DNA of 42,708 nucleotides from an uncultured Burkholderiales bacterium (GTDB lineage: Bacteria > Pseudomonadota > Gammaproteobacteria > Burkholderiales > Thiobacillaceae). The position numbers and the translations under genes are program-made. A model generated the notes under the pieces. That model was not told where the DNA came from. It worked only from the letters and a program-made list of their open reading frames with translations, and made no database searches. Position 1 is the first letter of the stretch; every line of letters begins with the position of its first letter. Shown here piece after piece: positions 20,518 through 28,968 of the stretch. The stretch spans positions 1-42,708 of the forward strand of contig CALEDT010000041.1 in assembly GCA_937949525.1 (NCBI GenBank). Direction: 5' to 3'.

Positions 20518-21003
20518 TCAGTAGTCCAGCCCCCAGTCCACTTCGATACGCTGCGCCGCCAGATCCACCGTCGGCACCAGCGCGGATACGAATGGCACCA
20601 AGTACTCACGTTCGCCGCGAATGCGTAACACGTCGTGTGCGCCGGTCTCCAGCAGGCCCTCGACGCGTCCCAGCGTCTGCCCTTGCAGGTTGACCACCTC
20701 CAAACCGATGAGCTGGTTCCAGTAATACTCGCCTTCCTCCGGCGGCGGCAGTTGTGCGCGCGCCACCGCGATCTCCATGCCGCGCAGCGCCTCGGCGGCG
20801 TCGCGGTCGCTCACGCCCTGCAGACTGGCGAGCAAGGACTGCCCGTGCACTTTGGCCTCGAGCACCGGGTACTCGCGCCAGACACCGTCACGGCCTAGAC
20901 GCCACACCGGATAGTCCAGCAGGCTATCGACATCGGCGGTGAACGGTTGCACCTTGACCCAGCCACGCACCGCGTAGGATGCGGCGACGCGCCCCATGAT
21001 CAC
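20518..21003 (-). CDS. rimM: Ribosome maturation factor RimM
   Basis: This protein of about 161 residues assists 30S head assembly and binds uS19. The N-terminal RimM domain reads [20 protein letters not shown], and a PRC barrel follows at [14 protein letters not shown] through the C-terminus EVDWGLDY. The start is uncertain. GTG 21003 gives VIMGRV, preserving the first strand; ATG 20997 is two codons later. Neither has a clear ribosome site, so coupling to rpsP 37 bases upstream is likely. The long frame back to 21270 is a shadow of rpsP. Confidence 0.92.
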   Translation of the reverse strand: MIMGRVAASYAVRGWVKVQPFTADVDSLLDYPVWRLGRDGVWREYPVLEAKVHGQSLLASLQGVSDRDAAEALRGMEIAVARAQLPPPEEGEYYWNQLIGLEVVNLQGQTLGRVEGLLETGAHDVLRIRGEREYLVPFVSALVPTVDLAAQRIEVDWGLDY

Positions 21004-21040
21004 AAGGTCGTCACGCGCCCGGGCGCCTGCCTGGCCGGCC

Positions 21041-21292
21041 TCAGTTGCTGGCGGAAGCACCACTGCGCACGATCCGCGCGACCGTATCGGAAGTCTGGGC
21101 GCCGACGCCCTGCCAGTAGGCCAGGCGCGCGCGATCGACGCGCAGGCGCTCGGCACCGCCACCGGGTACCGGGTTGTAGAAGCCGATGCGCTCGATGAAT
21201 CGACCGTCGCGCCGGTTGCGCGAATCGGTGACGACGATGTTGAAGAACGGGCGCTTCTTGGAGCCGCCACGGGCGAGACGGATGGTCACCAT
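21041..21292 (-). CDS. rpsP: Ribosomal protein bS16
   Basis: This 83-residue small-subunit protein begins [20 protein letters not shown], the hallmark of the family, followed by [12 protein letters not shown] and [19 protein letters not shown] 21292 has GAGGA about a dozen bases upstream. It is the first gene of the operon and is preceded by a good promoter. Confidence 0.98.
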   Translation of the reverse strand: MVTIRLARGGSKKRPFFNIVVTDSRNRRDGRFIERIGFYNPVPGGGAERLRVDRARLAYWQGVGAQTSDTVARIVRSGASASN

Positions 21293-21352
21293 GTCGATAC
21301 TGTCCTCGTAGATCCGGCCTGACCCGGCCGACGGAATTCGGAAAAGCTGCGG

Positions 21353-21381
21353 ATTATATAGCGCTGAACGGCTCATTCCAA
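21353..21381 (-). promoter_or_regulatory. Sigma-70 promoter of rpsP-rimM-trmD-rplS
   Basis: On the minus strand TTGGAA and TATAAT are separated by exactly 17 bases, with the -10 about 60 bases before the rpsP ATG. This is the best promoter match in the window and fits a highly expressed ribosomal operon. Confidence 0.75.
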
Positions 21382-21405
21382 GCCCGGAGCACGACAAACC
21401 GTCGA

Positions 21406-21891
21406 TCAGTCGCGGAAGTTCTGGAATTGCAGCGGGAATTCCGTGACCTGCTTGCGCACCAGCGCGATCGCCTCCTGCAAGGTGTCGCGCTTGGCACCGG
21501 AGACGCGCACGCTGTCGCCCTGGATGCTGGCGTTGACCTTGAGCTTGGCATCTTTCAGCAGTTTGACGATACGTTTGGCCAGTTCGGCATCCACGCCGCT
21601 CTTGACCGTCACGGTGCGCTTGGCCTTGTTGCCCGAGACCTTCTCGCTGCGACCGATGTCCAGGCAACGGATGTCGATGCCGCGCTTGATCAGCTTGGCG
21701 TTCAACACCTCCTGGACCTGGTCCAGCTTGAAGTCGTCGTCCGCGTACACCGTGAGCACCTGTTCCGCCTGCTCGACGCGCGCATCCGAGCCTTTGAAGT
21801 CGAAGCGGTTGGCGACTTCCTTGTTGACCTGTTCCACGGCGTTGCGGATTTCCTGTTTGTCGACTTCGGAAACGATATCGAAGGAGGGCAT
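21406..21891 (-). CDS. yajQ: YajQ family nucleotide-binding protein
   Basis: This 161-residue cytoplasmic protein of the YajQ (DUF520/UPF0234) family has two ferredoxin-like domains. Members bind nucleotides, and some bind cyclic di-GMP. The N-terminus [19 protein letters not shown] and the C-terminus [11 protein letters not shown] are diagnostic; [18 protein letters not shown] and [18 protein letters not shown] are core blocks. It is transcribed divergently from rpoZ. Confidence 0.96.
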   Translation of the reverse strand: MPSFDIVSEVDKQEIRNAVEQVNKEVANRFDFKGSDARVEQAEQVLTVYADDDFKLDQVQEVLNAKLIKRGIDIRCLDIGRSEKVSGNKAKRTVTVKSGVDAELAKRIVKLLKDAKLKVNASIQGDSVRVSGAKRDTLQEAIALVRKQVTEFPLQFQNFRD

Positions 21892-21919
21892 GGCAGCATT
21901 CGCGGTGATGAATGACGCG

Positions 21920-21925
21920 ATTATA
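21920..21925 (-). promoter_or_regulatory. Candidate -10 box for yajQ
   Basis: A perfect TATAAT on the minus strand lies 28 bases before the yajQ ATG in the 93-base divergent gap with rpoZ. I see no convincing -35 partner. Confidence 0.45.
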
Positions 21926-21946
21926 GGGATTCACCGCCATGTCGCT

Positions 21947-21952
21947 TAGAAT
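21947..21952 (+). promoter_or_regulatory. Candidate -10 box for rpoZ-spoT
   Basis: TAGAAT lies 32 bases before the rpoZ ATG. No good -35 is seen at the right spacing. Confidence 0.35.
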
Positions 21953-21984
21953 CAGCGTGTTATTCATCGATATGAGGATCACCC

Positions 21985-22191
21985 ATGGCCCGTGTAACCG
22001 TGGACGACTGCATCAAGCACATCCCCAACCGTTTCGAGATGACTCTGGCCGCTGCCTATCGCGCGCGTCAGATCTCCACCGGCGCGACACCACGCGTGGC
22101 CCCCGGCCGAGACAAACCCGCGGTGCTCGCGCTGCGCGAGATCGCCGAGGGACTGACGGGCGTGGAAGTGCTGAAGAAGACGCCGCTCTGA
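21985..22191 (+). CDS. rpoZ: RNA polymerase omega subunit
   Basis: This 68-residue subunit helps assemble and stabilise RNA polymerase and, in proteobacteria, forms part of the ppGpp site 1. It begins [20 protein letters not shown], followed by [10 protein letters not shown] and [14 protein letters not shown], all conserved. A GAGGA site precedes the ATG. It is directly followed by spoT, whose product makes and degrades the ppGpp that omega helps bind. Confidence 0.97.
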   Translation: MARVTVDDCIKHIPNRFEMTLAAAYRARQISTGATPRVAPGRDKPAVLALREIAEGLTGVEVLKKTPL

Positions 22192-22201
22192 GCAACGCAC
22201 G

Positions 22202-24349
22202 ATGTGGGCCAGCCCCGTGGCATCGCCCGCCCCCGCCTTGCCGCTGCCGGCCGGGGCGCTCGACTACCTCGAACCGGCCGACCAGGAGTCCTTCGCGCGC
22301 GCCTACCAGTTTTCCGCGCGCGCGCACGAAGGCCAGTTCAGGAAGGACGGGCTGCCCTACGTCACCCATCCGCTCGCGGTCGCCGAGATCCTGGCCAGTT
22401 GGCACCTGGACATCACCACGCTGATCGCGGCATTGCTGCACGACGTCGTCGAAGACACCGGCGTCAGCTCCGAGGACGTCGCGCGCGAGTTCGGCAAGTC
22501 CGTCGCGGCTTTGGTCGACGGCGTCACCAAGCTGGACAAGATTCAGTTCGAGGACAAGGCCCAGGCGCAGGCGGAGAACTTCCGCAAGATGTTACTGGCC
22601 ATGGCCCGGGACGTTCGGGTCATCCTGATCAAGCTGGCGGACCGGCTGCACAACATGCGCACGCTGGACGCCATGCGGCCCGACAAGATCCACCGCATTG
22701 CCCAGGAGACACTGGAGATCTATGCGCCCATCGCCAACCGCCTGGGGCTCAACAAGGTCTACCAGGAGCTGGAGGACATCGCCTTCCTGCACCTCTACCC
22801 CAACCGGCACAAGGTCATCGAGAAGGCGGTCAAATCGGCGCGCGGCAACCGCAAGGAGGTGGTCGACAAGATCCGCTCGGCGATCGAGGACAAACTGCGC
22901 GAATGCCGCATCCCGGCGCAGGTGTACGGGCGGGAGAAGCACCTGTTCAGCATCTATCGCAAGATGCAGGAGAAGCACCTGGCATTCTCCGAAGTGTTTG
23001 ACATCTACGGTTTTCGCATCATCGTGGAGGACGCGCGCGACTGCTATCTGGCGTTGGGCGCGCTGCACGCGCTGTACAAGCCCATACCCGGCAAGTTCAA
23101 AGATTACATCGCCATTCCCAAACCGAACGGCTACCAGTCCTTGCACACCACACTGTTCGGACCATTCGGTGCGCCGGTGGAAGCGCAGATCCGCACGCAG
23201 GAGATGCATCGCGTGGCCGAGGCCGGCGTGGCCTCGCACTGGCTGTACAAGACCGGCAACGCGACGTTGACCGACCTGCAGAGCCGCACACACCAGTGGA
23301 TGCAGAGCCTGCTCGACATTCAGGCCGACAGCCGAGACTCGGTGGAGTTTCTCGAACACATCAAGGTCGACCTGTTCCCGGACGAGGTCTACGTGTTCAC
23401 GCCGCAGGGTCGCATCATCGCGCTGCCGCGCGGCGCCACGGCGGTGGATTTCGCCTACAACGTCCACACCGACATCGGCAACCACTGTGTCGGCACCAAG
23501 ATCAACGGCGAGTTCATGCCGTTGTCGACGCCACTGCGCAATGGCGACCGGGTGGAGATACTGACTTCCGAGTCCGCCCGGCCGAATCCGGCCTGGGCCC
23601 ATTTCGCGCTCACCGGCAAGGCACGCGCGCACATCCGCAGCGCGCTGAAGAACACCCACCGGCACGAATCGGTGTTGCTCGGCGAACAGTTGCTGGAACA
23701 GGCGGTGCGCGCCATCGGCGGCGACATGCCGGGCGACGCGCAATGGGAACGCTACCAGAAGGAAAGCGGCCGCGGCCGCGAGGACACGCTGGCCGACATC
23801 GGCCTGGGCAAGAAGCTGGCGTTCGTGATCGCCCGCCAGTTGCTTGCCAAAGAGACCGATACGCTGGTGCGCGGCAGCGCGGGTCCCATGCTCATCCGTG
23901 GCGCTGAGGGCGTGGCGGTGCGCCTGGGCAAATGCTGCCGGCCGATTCCGGGCGACCCCATCATCGGCCAGATCATGAAGGACCAGGGCCTGATCATCCA
24001 CACGCACGACTGCGCGCAGGTGCGCCACTATCGGGACGATCCGGAGAAATGGGTCGATGTCGCCTGGTCAGCCGAACTGGACAAGCAGTTCGACGTCGGC
24101 ATCAAGGTCATCGTCGCCAATCAGCGCGGCGTGCTGGCCAAGGTGGCCAGCGCCATCGCCAACGAAGGCTCCGACATCGACAACATCCACATGGAGGAGG
24201 AGGCCGGTGCCTTCACCAGCCTGTATTTCACGGTCAGCGTACAGAACCGCCTGCACCTGGCCCGCCTGATGCGGGCACTGCGCGCCCTACCGGAAGTCGT
24301 CCGGCTGCAACGTATGAAGAGCCGCGGTGAAGACAAACAGGAGAGCTAG
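22202..24349 (+). CDS. spoT: Bifunctional (p)ppGpp synthetase/hydrolase
   Basis: This 715-residue RelA/SpoT enzyme controls the stringent response. The hydrolase HD domain is intact, with YVTHPLAVAEIL and the HD pair at 80-81 in LLHDVVEDT. The synthetase domain includes FDIYGFRIIV and the GYQSLHTT motif. A TGS domain follows (VYVFTPQGRIIALPRGATAVDFAY), then a zinc-type helical region with CCRPIPGDPI, and a C-terminal ACT domain. Conserved hydrolase residues mark it as SpoT/Rel-type, not RelA. It lies ten bases after rpoZ; the ribosome site is weak. Confidence 0.96.
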   Translation: MWASPVASPAPALPLPAGALDYLEPADQESFARAYQFSARAHEGQFRKDGLPYVTHPLAVAEILASWHLDITTLIAALLHDVVEDTGVSSEDVAREFGKSVAALVDGVTKLDKIQFEDKAQAQAENFRKMLLAMARDVRVILIKLADRLHNMRTLDAMRPDKIHRIAQETLEIYAPIANRLGLNKVYQELEDIAFLHLYPNRHKVIEKAVKSARGNRKEVVDKIRSAIEDKLRECRIPAQVYGREKHLFSIYRKMQEKHLAFSEVFDIYGFRIIVEDARDCYLALGALHALYKPIPGKFKDYIAIPKPNGYQSLHTTLFGPFGAPVEAQIRTQEMHRVAEAGVASHWLYKTGNATLTDLQSRTHQWMQSLLDIQADSRDSVEFLEHIKVDLFPDEVYVFTPQGRIIALPRGATAVDFAYNVHTDIGNHCVGTKINGEFMPLSTPLRNGDRVEILTSESARPNPAWAHFALTGKARAHIRSALKNTHRHESVLLGEQLLEQAVRAIGGDMPGDAQWERYQKESGRGREDTLADIGLGKKLAFVIARQLLAKETDTLVRGSAGPMLIRGAEGVAVRLGKCCRPIPGDPIIGQIMKDQGLIIHTHDCAQVRHYRDDPEKWVDVAWSAELDKQFDVGIKVIVANQRGVLAKVASAIANEGSDIDNIHMEEEAGAFTSLYFTVSVQNRLHLARLMRALRALPEVVRLQRMKSRGEDKQES

Positions 24350-24363
24350 CGGGCAGCTCGACC

Positions 24364-24413
24364 CGAGGATACGCGGCGTGCGCGATCCTCGATGGCTACC
24401 CGCTCCGGGTTTT
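24364..24413 (+). terminator. Hairpins at the end of rpoZ-spoT
   Basis: CGAGGAT/ATCCTCG (24364-24391) encloses a second short CGCG/CGCG stem. It is followed by ACCCG-CTC-CGGGT and a run of four T ending at 24413. The second hairpin touches the end of the convergent HU gene. Together they make a plausible rho-independent terminator for the plus strand. Confidence 0.6.
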
Positions 24414-24709
24414 CACTTCTTCTTCTTGCCCTTGACCGGATTGGCGGCGGCGGTCAGCGCGGCACCCGCCTTGAAGCGGACGACGTTCTTGGCCGCGATC
24501 TTCATTTCCTTGCCGGTCTGGGGATTGCGGCCGGTACGCGCCTCGCGCCGTTGCACGCTGAACGTGCCGAAGCCGATCAGCTGCACGTTCTCGCCCTTGG
24601 CGACGGCCTCGGTGATGGTCTCGATGGCGGCGCCGATGATGTCGGCAGTGGCGGCTTTGCTCGCGTTGGCTTTGGCGGCGACGGCTTCGATCATTTCGGT
24701 CTTGTTCAT
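24413..24709 (-). CDS. hupB: DNA-binding protein HU
   Basis: This 98-residue nucleoid protein bends DNA as a dimer. MNKTEMIEAVAAKANASKA, the GFGTFSVQRREARTGRNPQT arm and the MKIAAKNVVRFKAG strand are canonical. The C-terminus has an extra Lys-rich tail (PVKGKKKK), slightly longer than in classic HU. A strong AGGAG site lies seven bases before the ATG. It is a single gene, convergent with spoT. Confidence 0.96.
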   Translation of the reverse strand: MNKTEMIEAVAAKANASKAATADIIGAAIETITEAVAKGENVQLIGFGTFSVQRREARTGRNPQTGKEMKIAAKNVVRFKAGAALTAAANPVKGKKKK

Positions 24710-24779
24710 GCATGTCTCCTGCGGGTGTGTTGGGGGAGGAACGCGGCGTTTGGACGCGGCGCTAGTCTAGTGGAAGGCG

Positions 24780-24807
24780 GGATTACGCGGAAACCCCTTT
24801 TTGTCAA
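24780..24807 (-). promoter_or_regulatory. Candidate HU promoter
   Basis: On the minus strand a perfect TTGACA (24802-24807) is followed after 16 bases by TAATCC, a weak -10. It lies in an AT-rich patch with an A/T run just upstream, about 70 bases before the HU ATG. Confidence 0.45.
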
Positions 24808-24969
24808 CCGGATAAAAATTTTTTTACGGCATCAGGAAATTCCTATGACCCTTTGCAATCGCGCCGGCATGGCGGATTCGGCTGCCCGCACCCAACGACG
24901 CATCGGCGTGCATCGGCAAGGCTGGCGACGGACAATGACGGCATCGCAGCGCGCACCCGCCGATCCGAC

Positions 24970-25368
24970 ATGACCCGCATGCTCCCCACCCGTTCGCCCG
25001 ACGCCCGGCTGATCAACGTCTCGCATGCGATCTATGCCTTACATGCGCTCACGGTGGTCAGCGGCATGCTCACGCCGGCCTTCGTCGTCACCGCTTTCGT
25101 CACCGGCTGGCCGTCGTTGATCGCGGTGATATTGGGCTATCTCAAGCGCGCCGAGGCGCGCGGCACCTTTCTGGAATCGCACTTCCGCTGGCAGATACGC
25201 ACGTTCTGGTTCGCCCTGTTGTGGGTCACGCTGGCACTGCTGTCAGCCTTGACGCTCATCGGCATTCCTTTGGCCATCGTGCTGGCCGGGTTTGCCGGGC
25301 TGTGGGTGATCTACCGCGTGGTGCGCGGCTGGCTGAACCTGAACGATCGCCGGCCGATGCCCCGCTGA
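24970..25368 (+). CDS. Small membrane protein, DUF4870-like
   Basis: This 132-residue protein has three or four hydrophobic segments: about 18-35, 38-58, 75-95 and 97-117. The first pair is separated from the second by a polar loop, GYLKRAEARGTFLESHFRWQIRTFW. That loop, with helix pairs around it, matches the DUF4870/Tic20-like small membrane family of unknown function. No clear ribosome site precedes ATG 24970; an in-frame TTG further upstream gives an unlikely Arg-rich extension. Confidence 0.7.
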   Translation: MTRMLPTRSPDARLINVSHAIYALHALTVVSGMLTPAFVVTAFVTGWPSLIAVILGYLKRAEARGTFLESHFRWQIRTFWFALLWVTLALLSALTLIGIPLAIVLAGFAGLWVIYRVVRGWLNLNDRRPMPR

Positions 25369-25449
25369 TCGGCACCGAGCTGCGCCACCGAGTCGGCCGG
25401 GCGGCCGACCTGCGGGCGCATGGCTTGGCAGACGCAGCCCCGCGGCGCC

Positions 25450-26172
25450 TCAGCGCGACGGCGCGACCGGCGCCATCGGCAAGCCGAACATGCGCGGATC
25501 GAACAGCGGCACCACCGGCATTTGCGGTGCGCCCTGGGAGGCGGCTGGCGCAGCCATGGGTGCGCGCATCAGCGTGTTGACCGTGGGACCATAGGACTGC
25601 GGGTTGGCCACCGTACCACCCCACGCACCATACCAGTTGGGATTGAGCGGCGCGGTGGCCATGCCCGCGACGCGCGGATCCAGCGGCGCCGTCAGCCAGC
25701 GCAGATAGACGTTGGGGTTGACTGCATTGAGTACCAGTGCCAACGCGCGCGGGTCCATCGGCGCCATGACCCAGCGCATCAGCTTGTTCGGATCGGTCAA
25801 CACGGTCTGCACCGCGGCGAGGAACTGTGGATCCATCAATGCCCGCGTCCAGGCCGCCATCGCCATCGGATCCATGGGGCGGGCAAAGTTGGCGTAGGCG
25901 CGCGGATCCATCAGCGACTGCGTCGATTGCAGGTACAGGTTGGGGTCCATCAGCGACCGGGTGGCGGCCAGCAGGAATTCCGGCTCGGTCACCACCGCCA
26001 GCGCGGCGACGAACTTCTTCGGATCGGCCAGCATCTCCGCGTTGCGCGTGAAGTCGGACAGATAGTTCACCCATTCCTGGGTGTTGGTCGGAACGGCGGC
26101 TTCGGTGGCGGCGAACGCGGGGGTGGCGCTCAGGGACAAGGCGACAGCGAGGGTGATGCGACGGGCTTTCAT
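25450..26172 (-). CDS. Secreted protein of twelve Asp-Pro repeats
   Basis: This 240-residue protein has a clean signal peptide (MKARRITLAVALSLSATPAFA, cleavage after Ala21). From residue 50 to 202 it is made of twelve tandem 12-13-residue units. Each starts with Asp-Pro or Asn-Pro (once Glu-Pro), has an aromatic or aliphatic residue at position 5 and ends Leu/Met-Met/Thr/Ala; examples are DPNLYLQSTQSLM and DPQFLAAVQTVLT. The C-terminal 38 residues are Pro/Ala/Met-rich. I do not recognise a family. A strong AAGGAG site is six bases before ATG 26172, so this start is firm. It is a single gene facing away from nfeD, and the function is unknown; a periplasmic scaffold or binding role is a guess. 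Confidence 0.85.
   Translation of the reverse strand: MKARRITLAVALSLSATPAFAATEAAVPTNTQEWVNYLSDFTRNAEMLADPKKFVAALAVVTEPEFLLAATRSLMDPNLYLQSTQSLMDPRAYANFARPMDPMAMAAWTRALMDPQFLAAVQTVLTDPNKLMRWVMAPMDPRALALVLNAVNPNVYLRWLTAPLDPRVAGMATAPLNPNWYGAWGGTVANPQSYGPTVNTLMRAPMAAPAASQGAPQMPVVPLFDPRMFGLPMAPVAPSR
25567..26025 (-). repeat. Protein-level tandem repeat region (12 units)
   Basis: The DNA encodes the Asp-Pro units described for the secreted protein. The units differ at DNA level, with only the GATCC-type codons of the Asp-Pro start and a few flanking bases shared, so the array is old and held together at the protein level. Confidence 0.8.
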
Positions 26173-26196
26173 CCGGTTCTCCTTCATCCGATGGGG

Positions 26197-26220
26197 GGCA
26201 ATCCAGGCGATTGCCTTTTT
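26197..26220. repeat. Hairpin with T run in the leader of the repeat protein
   Basis: GGCAATC and GATTGCC form a seven-pair stem with a five-base loop, followed on the plus strand by five T. On the minus strand it lies in the 5' leader, 24 bases before the ATG of the repeat-protein gene, with the A run on its 5' side. Confidence 0.5.
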
Positions 26221-26245
26221 GGTGGACCTGCACGCAGGCGACGGC

Positions 26246-26276
26246 ATTGTGCCGGCAATCGCATCCTGCCTGTCAA
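26246..26276 (-). promoter_or_regulatory. Candidate promoter of the Asp-Pro repeat protein
   Basis: On the minus strand TTGACA (26271-26276) is perfect. The best -10 nearby is CACAAT (26246-26251), giving a long 19-base spacer. It is about 75 bases before the ATG. Confidence 0.35.
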
Positions 26277-26338
26277 GCAATGTACGGCGGGCACTCTCGC
26301 GTCCGGACTCGCCGCGCTTGCGCCCGAGGGCGGATGCC

Positions 26339-26344
26339 TATACT
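26339..26344 (+). promoter_or_regulatory. Candidate -10 box for nfeD
   Basis: TATACT lies 42 bases before the nfeD ATG, with CTTGCG 16 bases upstream as a possible -35. Confidence 0.4.
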
Positions 26345-26385
26345 GATACCGGATACCCGGCACCTGGCGAACGCCACTGGACGCG

Positions 26386-27765
26386 ATGCTTGCCCGTCAT
26401 CTGCTGTTGATACTGTCATTGCTGCTGCCCCTGTGTGCGCATGCCGGTGTCGCGCGCGTGCTGACCATCGAAGGCACGGTGGGCCCGGCCAGCGCCGACT
26501 ACGTGGTGCGCGGACTCGAGCGCGCGGCCAAGGATGCCGCGACGCTGGTGGTCCTGGAGATCGACACGCCAGGCGGCCTGGACACCTCCATGCGCGCCAT
26601 CATCAAGGCCATCCTGGCGTCACCGGTGCCGGTGGTCGGGTTCGTGCATCCGCAGGGCGCGCGCGCCGCCAGCGCCGGCACCTACATCCTGTATGCCAGC
26701 CATGTCGCGGCCATGGCGCCCGCGACCAATCTGGGCGCAGCGACGCCGGTGGCCATCGGCATCGGCGGCGCCCCCGCCGACAAGGAGCCCGCATCCCGTG
26801 GCAGGAAACCCACCACGGACGAACGGCAGGACGATACGCCGGACGCCGCGGCGCCCATGCCCGCCGGCGACGCGATGACCCGCAAGCAGGTGCACGACGC
26901 CACCGCCTACATCCGCGGTCTGGCCGAACTGCGCGGGCGCAACGTGGAATGGGCCGAGCGCGCGGTGCGCGAGGCGGTCAGCCTGTCGGCCGAGCAGGCC
27001 CTGGAGATCAAGGTGATCGATGTCATCGCGGACGACATCGGCGACCTGCTGACGAGGCTCGATGGCCGCGAGGTGCAGACGCTGGAAGGCAAGATCACGC
27101 TTGATCTCGAGGGTGCCGAAGTCCAGCGCCAGGCACCCGACTGGCGCAGCCGCCTGCTGGCGGTGATCGGCGATCCGGGCATCGCCTACATCCTGCTGCT
27201 GGTCGGGCTGTACGGCCTGTATTTCGAGTTCGCCAACCCCGGCTTCGTGCTGCCCGGCGTGATCGGCGCCATCAGTCTGATGCTGGGCCTGTTCGCACTC
27301 AACATGCTGCCGGTCAATTACGTCGGCCTGGGCCTGATCCTGCTGGGGGTGGCGTTCATGGTCGCCGAGGCGTTCCTGCCCAGCTTCGGCGCGCTCGGAT
27401 TCGGCGGCCTGGTGGCGTTCATCATCGGTTCGGTGATGCTGATCGACACCGACGTACCCGGGTATGGCCTGCCGTGGAGCCTGATCGTGCCGGTCGCGCT
27501 GGCCAGTGCCGGCTTCGTGTTCCTGGTCGCGAGCATGGCGGTGCGCGCGCGCCGGCGGCCGGTGGTGACCGGGCGTGAGGACATGATCGGCGCGCAGGGC
27601 ACTGTGCTGGCCGACTGCGACGGCGAAGGCTGGGCCACCGTGCACGGCGAAACTTGGCGCGTGCGTTGCGCCACGCCGCTGACGCGCGGCGATCGCATCC
27701 GCGTGACCGGCATGGACGGCCTGACATTGCAGGTACAACTCATGGACACTGGAGGACAGACATGA
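26386..27765 (+). CDS. NfeD-family membrane serine protease
   Basis: This 459-residue NfeD protein (long, ClpP-like form) has a signal peptide or first helix at 1-20 and a ClpP/crotonase-fold protease domain to about 215. Ser96 in RAASAGTY and Lys167 in [17 protein letters not shown] are the likely catalytic pair by comparison with archaeal stomatin-specific proteases. Four or five membrane helices follow at about 255-385, and a C-terminal OB-fold NfeD domain at about 390-450. A Pro/Asp-rich insertion (127-163) separates the catalytic Ser and Lys. Its stop overlaps the slipin start by four bases; NfeD proteins are known to pair with and cleave stomatins. Confidence 0.92.
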   Translation: MLARHLLLILSLLLPLCAHAGVARVLTIEGTVGPASADYVVRGLERAAKDAATLVVLEIDTPGGLDTSMRAIIKAILASPVPVVGFVHPQGARAASAGTYILYASHVAAMAPATNLGAATPVAIGIGGAPADKEPASRGRKPTTDERQDDTPDAAAPMPAGDAMTRKQVHDATAYIRGLAELRGRNVEWAERAVREAVSLSAEQALEIKVIDVIADDIGDLLTRLDGREVQTLEGKITLDLEGAEVQRQAPDWRSRLLAVIGDPGIAYILLLVGLYGLYFEFANPGFVLPGVIGAISLMLGLFALNMLPVNYVGLGLILLGVAFMVAEAFLPSFGALGFGGLVAFIIGSVMLIDTDVPGYGLPWSLIVPVALASAGFVFLVASMAVRARRRPVVTGREDMIGAQGTVLADCDGEGWATVHGETWRVRCATPLTRGDRIRVTGMDGLTLQVQLMDTGGQT

Positions 27766-28538
27766 TGGGTTTCGATCCTTTCGGCGGCTTCGGCCTGATC
27801 ATCCTGATCGCGCTGCTGATCGGCGCCAGCCTGCGCATCCTGCGCGAATACGAACGTGCGGTGGTGTTCCAGCTCGGCCGCTTCTGGAAGGTCAAGGGGC
27901 CGGGCCTGATCATCCTGATTCCCGGCATCCAGCAGATGGTGCGCGTCGACCTGCGCACGCTGGTGTTCGACGTGCCCAGCCAAGATGTGATCTCGCGCGA
28001 CAACGTTTCGGTCAAGGTCAATGCCGTGGTGTATTTCCGCGTGGTCGACCCGGCCAAGGCCATACTCAACGTCGAGGACTTCATGAGCGCCACCAGCCAA
28101 CTGGCGCAAACCACACTGCGTTCGGTGCTGGGCAAGCACGAACTGGACGAGATGCTGGCCGAACGCGAGCGCCTGAACCTCGACATCCAGCAGAACCTGG
28201 ACGCGCAGACCGACGCCTGGGGCATCAAAGTGTCCACGGTGGAGATCAAGCATGTCGACATCGACGAATCCATGGTGCGCGCCATCGCCAAGCAGGCCGA
28301 GGCGGAACGCGAACGGCGCGCCAAGGTGATCCACGCCGAAGGCGAACTGCAGGCCGCCGAGAAACTGCTGGCCGCTGCGCAGACCCTGGCCGGCCAGCCG
28401 CAGGCCATGCAGTTGCGCTATCTGCAGACGCTGACCGCCATCGCCGGCGACAAAGCCTCCACCATCGTGTTCCCGGTGCCGGGTGAGTTCATGGATCTGC
28501 TCGGCCGCATCAACACGCGGCGCGGCAACGATACCTGA
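27762..28538 (+). CDS. Slipin (stomatin/prohibitin-family membrane protein)
   Basis: This 258-residue SPFH-domain protein has an N-terminal hydrophobic hairpin (about 9-26), the SPFH core [21 protein letters not shown] through [20 protein letters not shown], a charged helix ([17 protein letters not shown]) and a C-terminal QLRYLQTL segment as in slipins. ATG 27762 with GGAGG seven bases upstream is chosen; a second ATG follows immediately. It is coupled to nfeD, forming the classic NfeD-slipin pair thought to organise membrane microdomains. Confidence 0.93.
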   Translation: MMGFDPFGGFGLIILIALLIGASLRILREYERAVVFQLGRFWKVKGPGLIILIPGIQQMVRVDLRTLVFDVPSQDVISRDNVSVKVNAVVYFRVVDPAKAILNVEDFMSATSQLAQTTLRSVLGKHELDEMLAERERLNLDIQQNLDAQTDAWGIKVSTVEIKHVDIDESMVRAIAKQAEAERERRAKVIHAEGELQAAEKLLAAAQTLAGQPQAMQLRYLQTLTAIAGDKASTIVFPVPGEFMDLLGRINTRRGNDT

Positions 28539-28646
28539 GCGCCGGTGGCCACCGCCACGCCGGCAGTCGCATGCGGCGGGTCGATTTCCTGCCCGAAATG
28601 GCTAAGCTGGAAATGCCCGGCGCAGCGACGGGCGAGGAGACAGGAG

Positions 28647-28913
28647 ATGGACATGAGCACCTATACCGACAGCCGGGGCGCGGTTCAGGTCGAGCGGCGC
28701 ATCCATCCGCAACTGCGCGCCATCTACGATGACGCGCGCGTGCGCATCGACCGCTTCTTTCATGACAGCGACCATTGGGCCGGAACGCCGATCGACTACC
28801 TGGCCCTGCGTGTGGTGCACGAAGCCTATCCGGATCTGCCCGGCGACGACGTGCGCACGCTGGTGTCCGCCATCGAGCGGCGCTACGCCAAGCCTTGGGG
28901 CAGCACGCTCTGA
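28647..28913 (+). CDS. Small acidic/basic soluble protein of unknown function
   Basis: This 88-residue protein begins MDMSTYTDSRGAVQVERRIH. It has no signal or membrane segment. It contains many charged residues and aromatic-rich blocks such as RIDRFFHDSDHWAGTPIDY and LALRVVHEAYPDLP, so it looks like a genuine globular protein. GAGGAG and AGGAG sites support ATG 28647 or ATG 28653 (two codons later). I do not recognise the family. It lies 108 bases after the slipin gene and could be cotranscribed. Confidence 0.65.
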   Translation: MDMSTYTDSRGAVQVERRIHPQLRAIYDDARVRIDRFFHDSDHWAGTPIDYLALRVVHEAYPDLPGDDVRTLVSAIERRYAKPWGSTL

Positions 28914-28943
28914 ACCGGTGGCGCGGCCACGCGCAGTGATCCG

Positions 28944-28964
28944 GCCACGGCGCCGGGCCGTGGC
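28944..28964. terminator. Eight-pair hairpin between convergent genes
   Basis: GCCACGGC and GCCGTGGC pair perfectly around a five-base loop, in the 55-base gap between the small protein gene (+) and the alpha/beta hydrolase (-). It has no T run, but its place fits a shared 3' end. Confidence 0.5.
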
Positions 28965-28968
28965 GGCC

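Noticed and set aside
25567-26025. CRISPR array or DNA tandem repeat
   Set aside because: The periodicity is about 39 bases and purely at protein level; DNA units are not identical and there are no constant repeat/variable spacer blocks.
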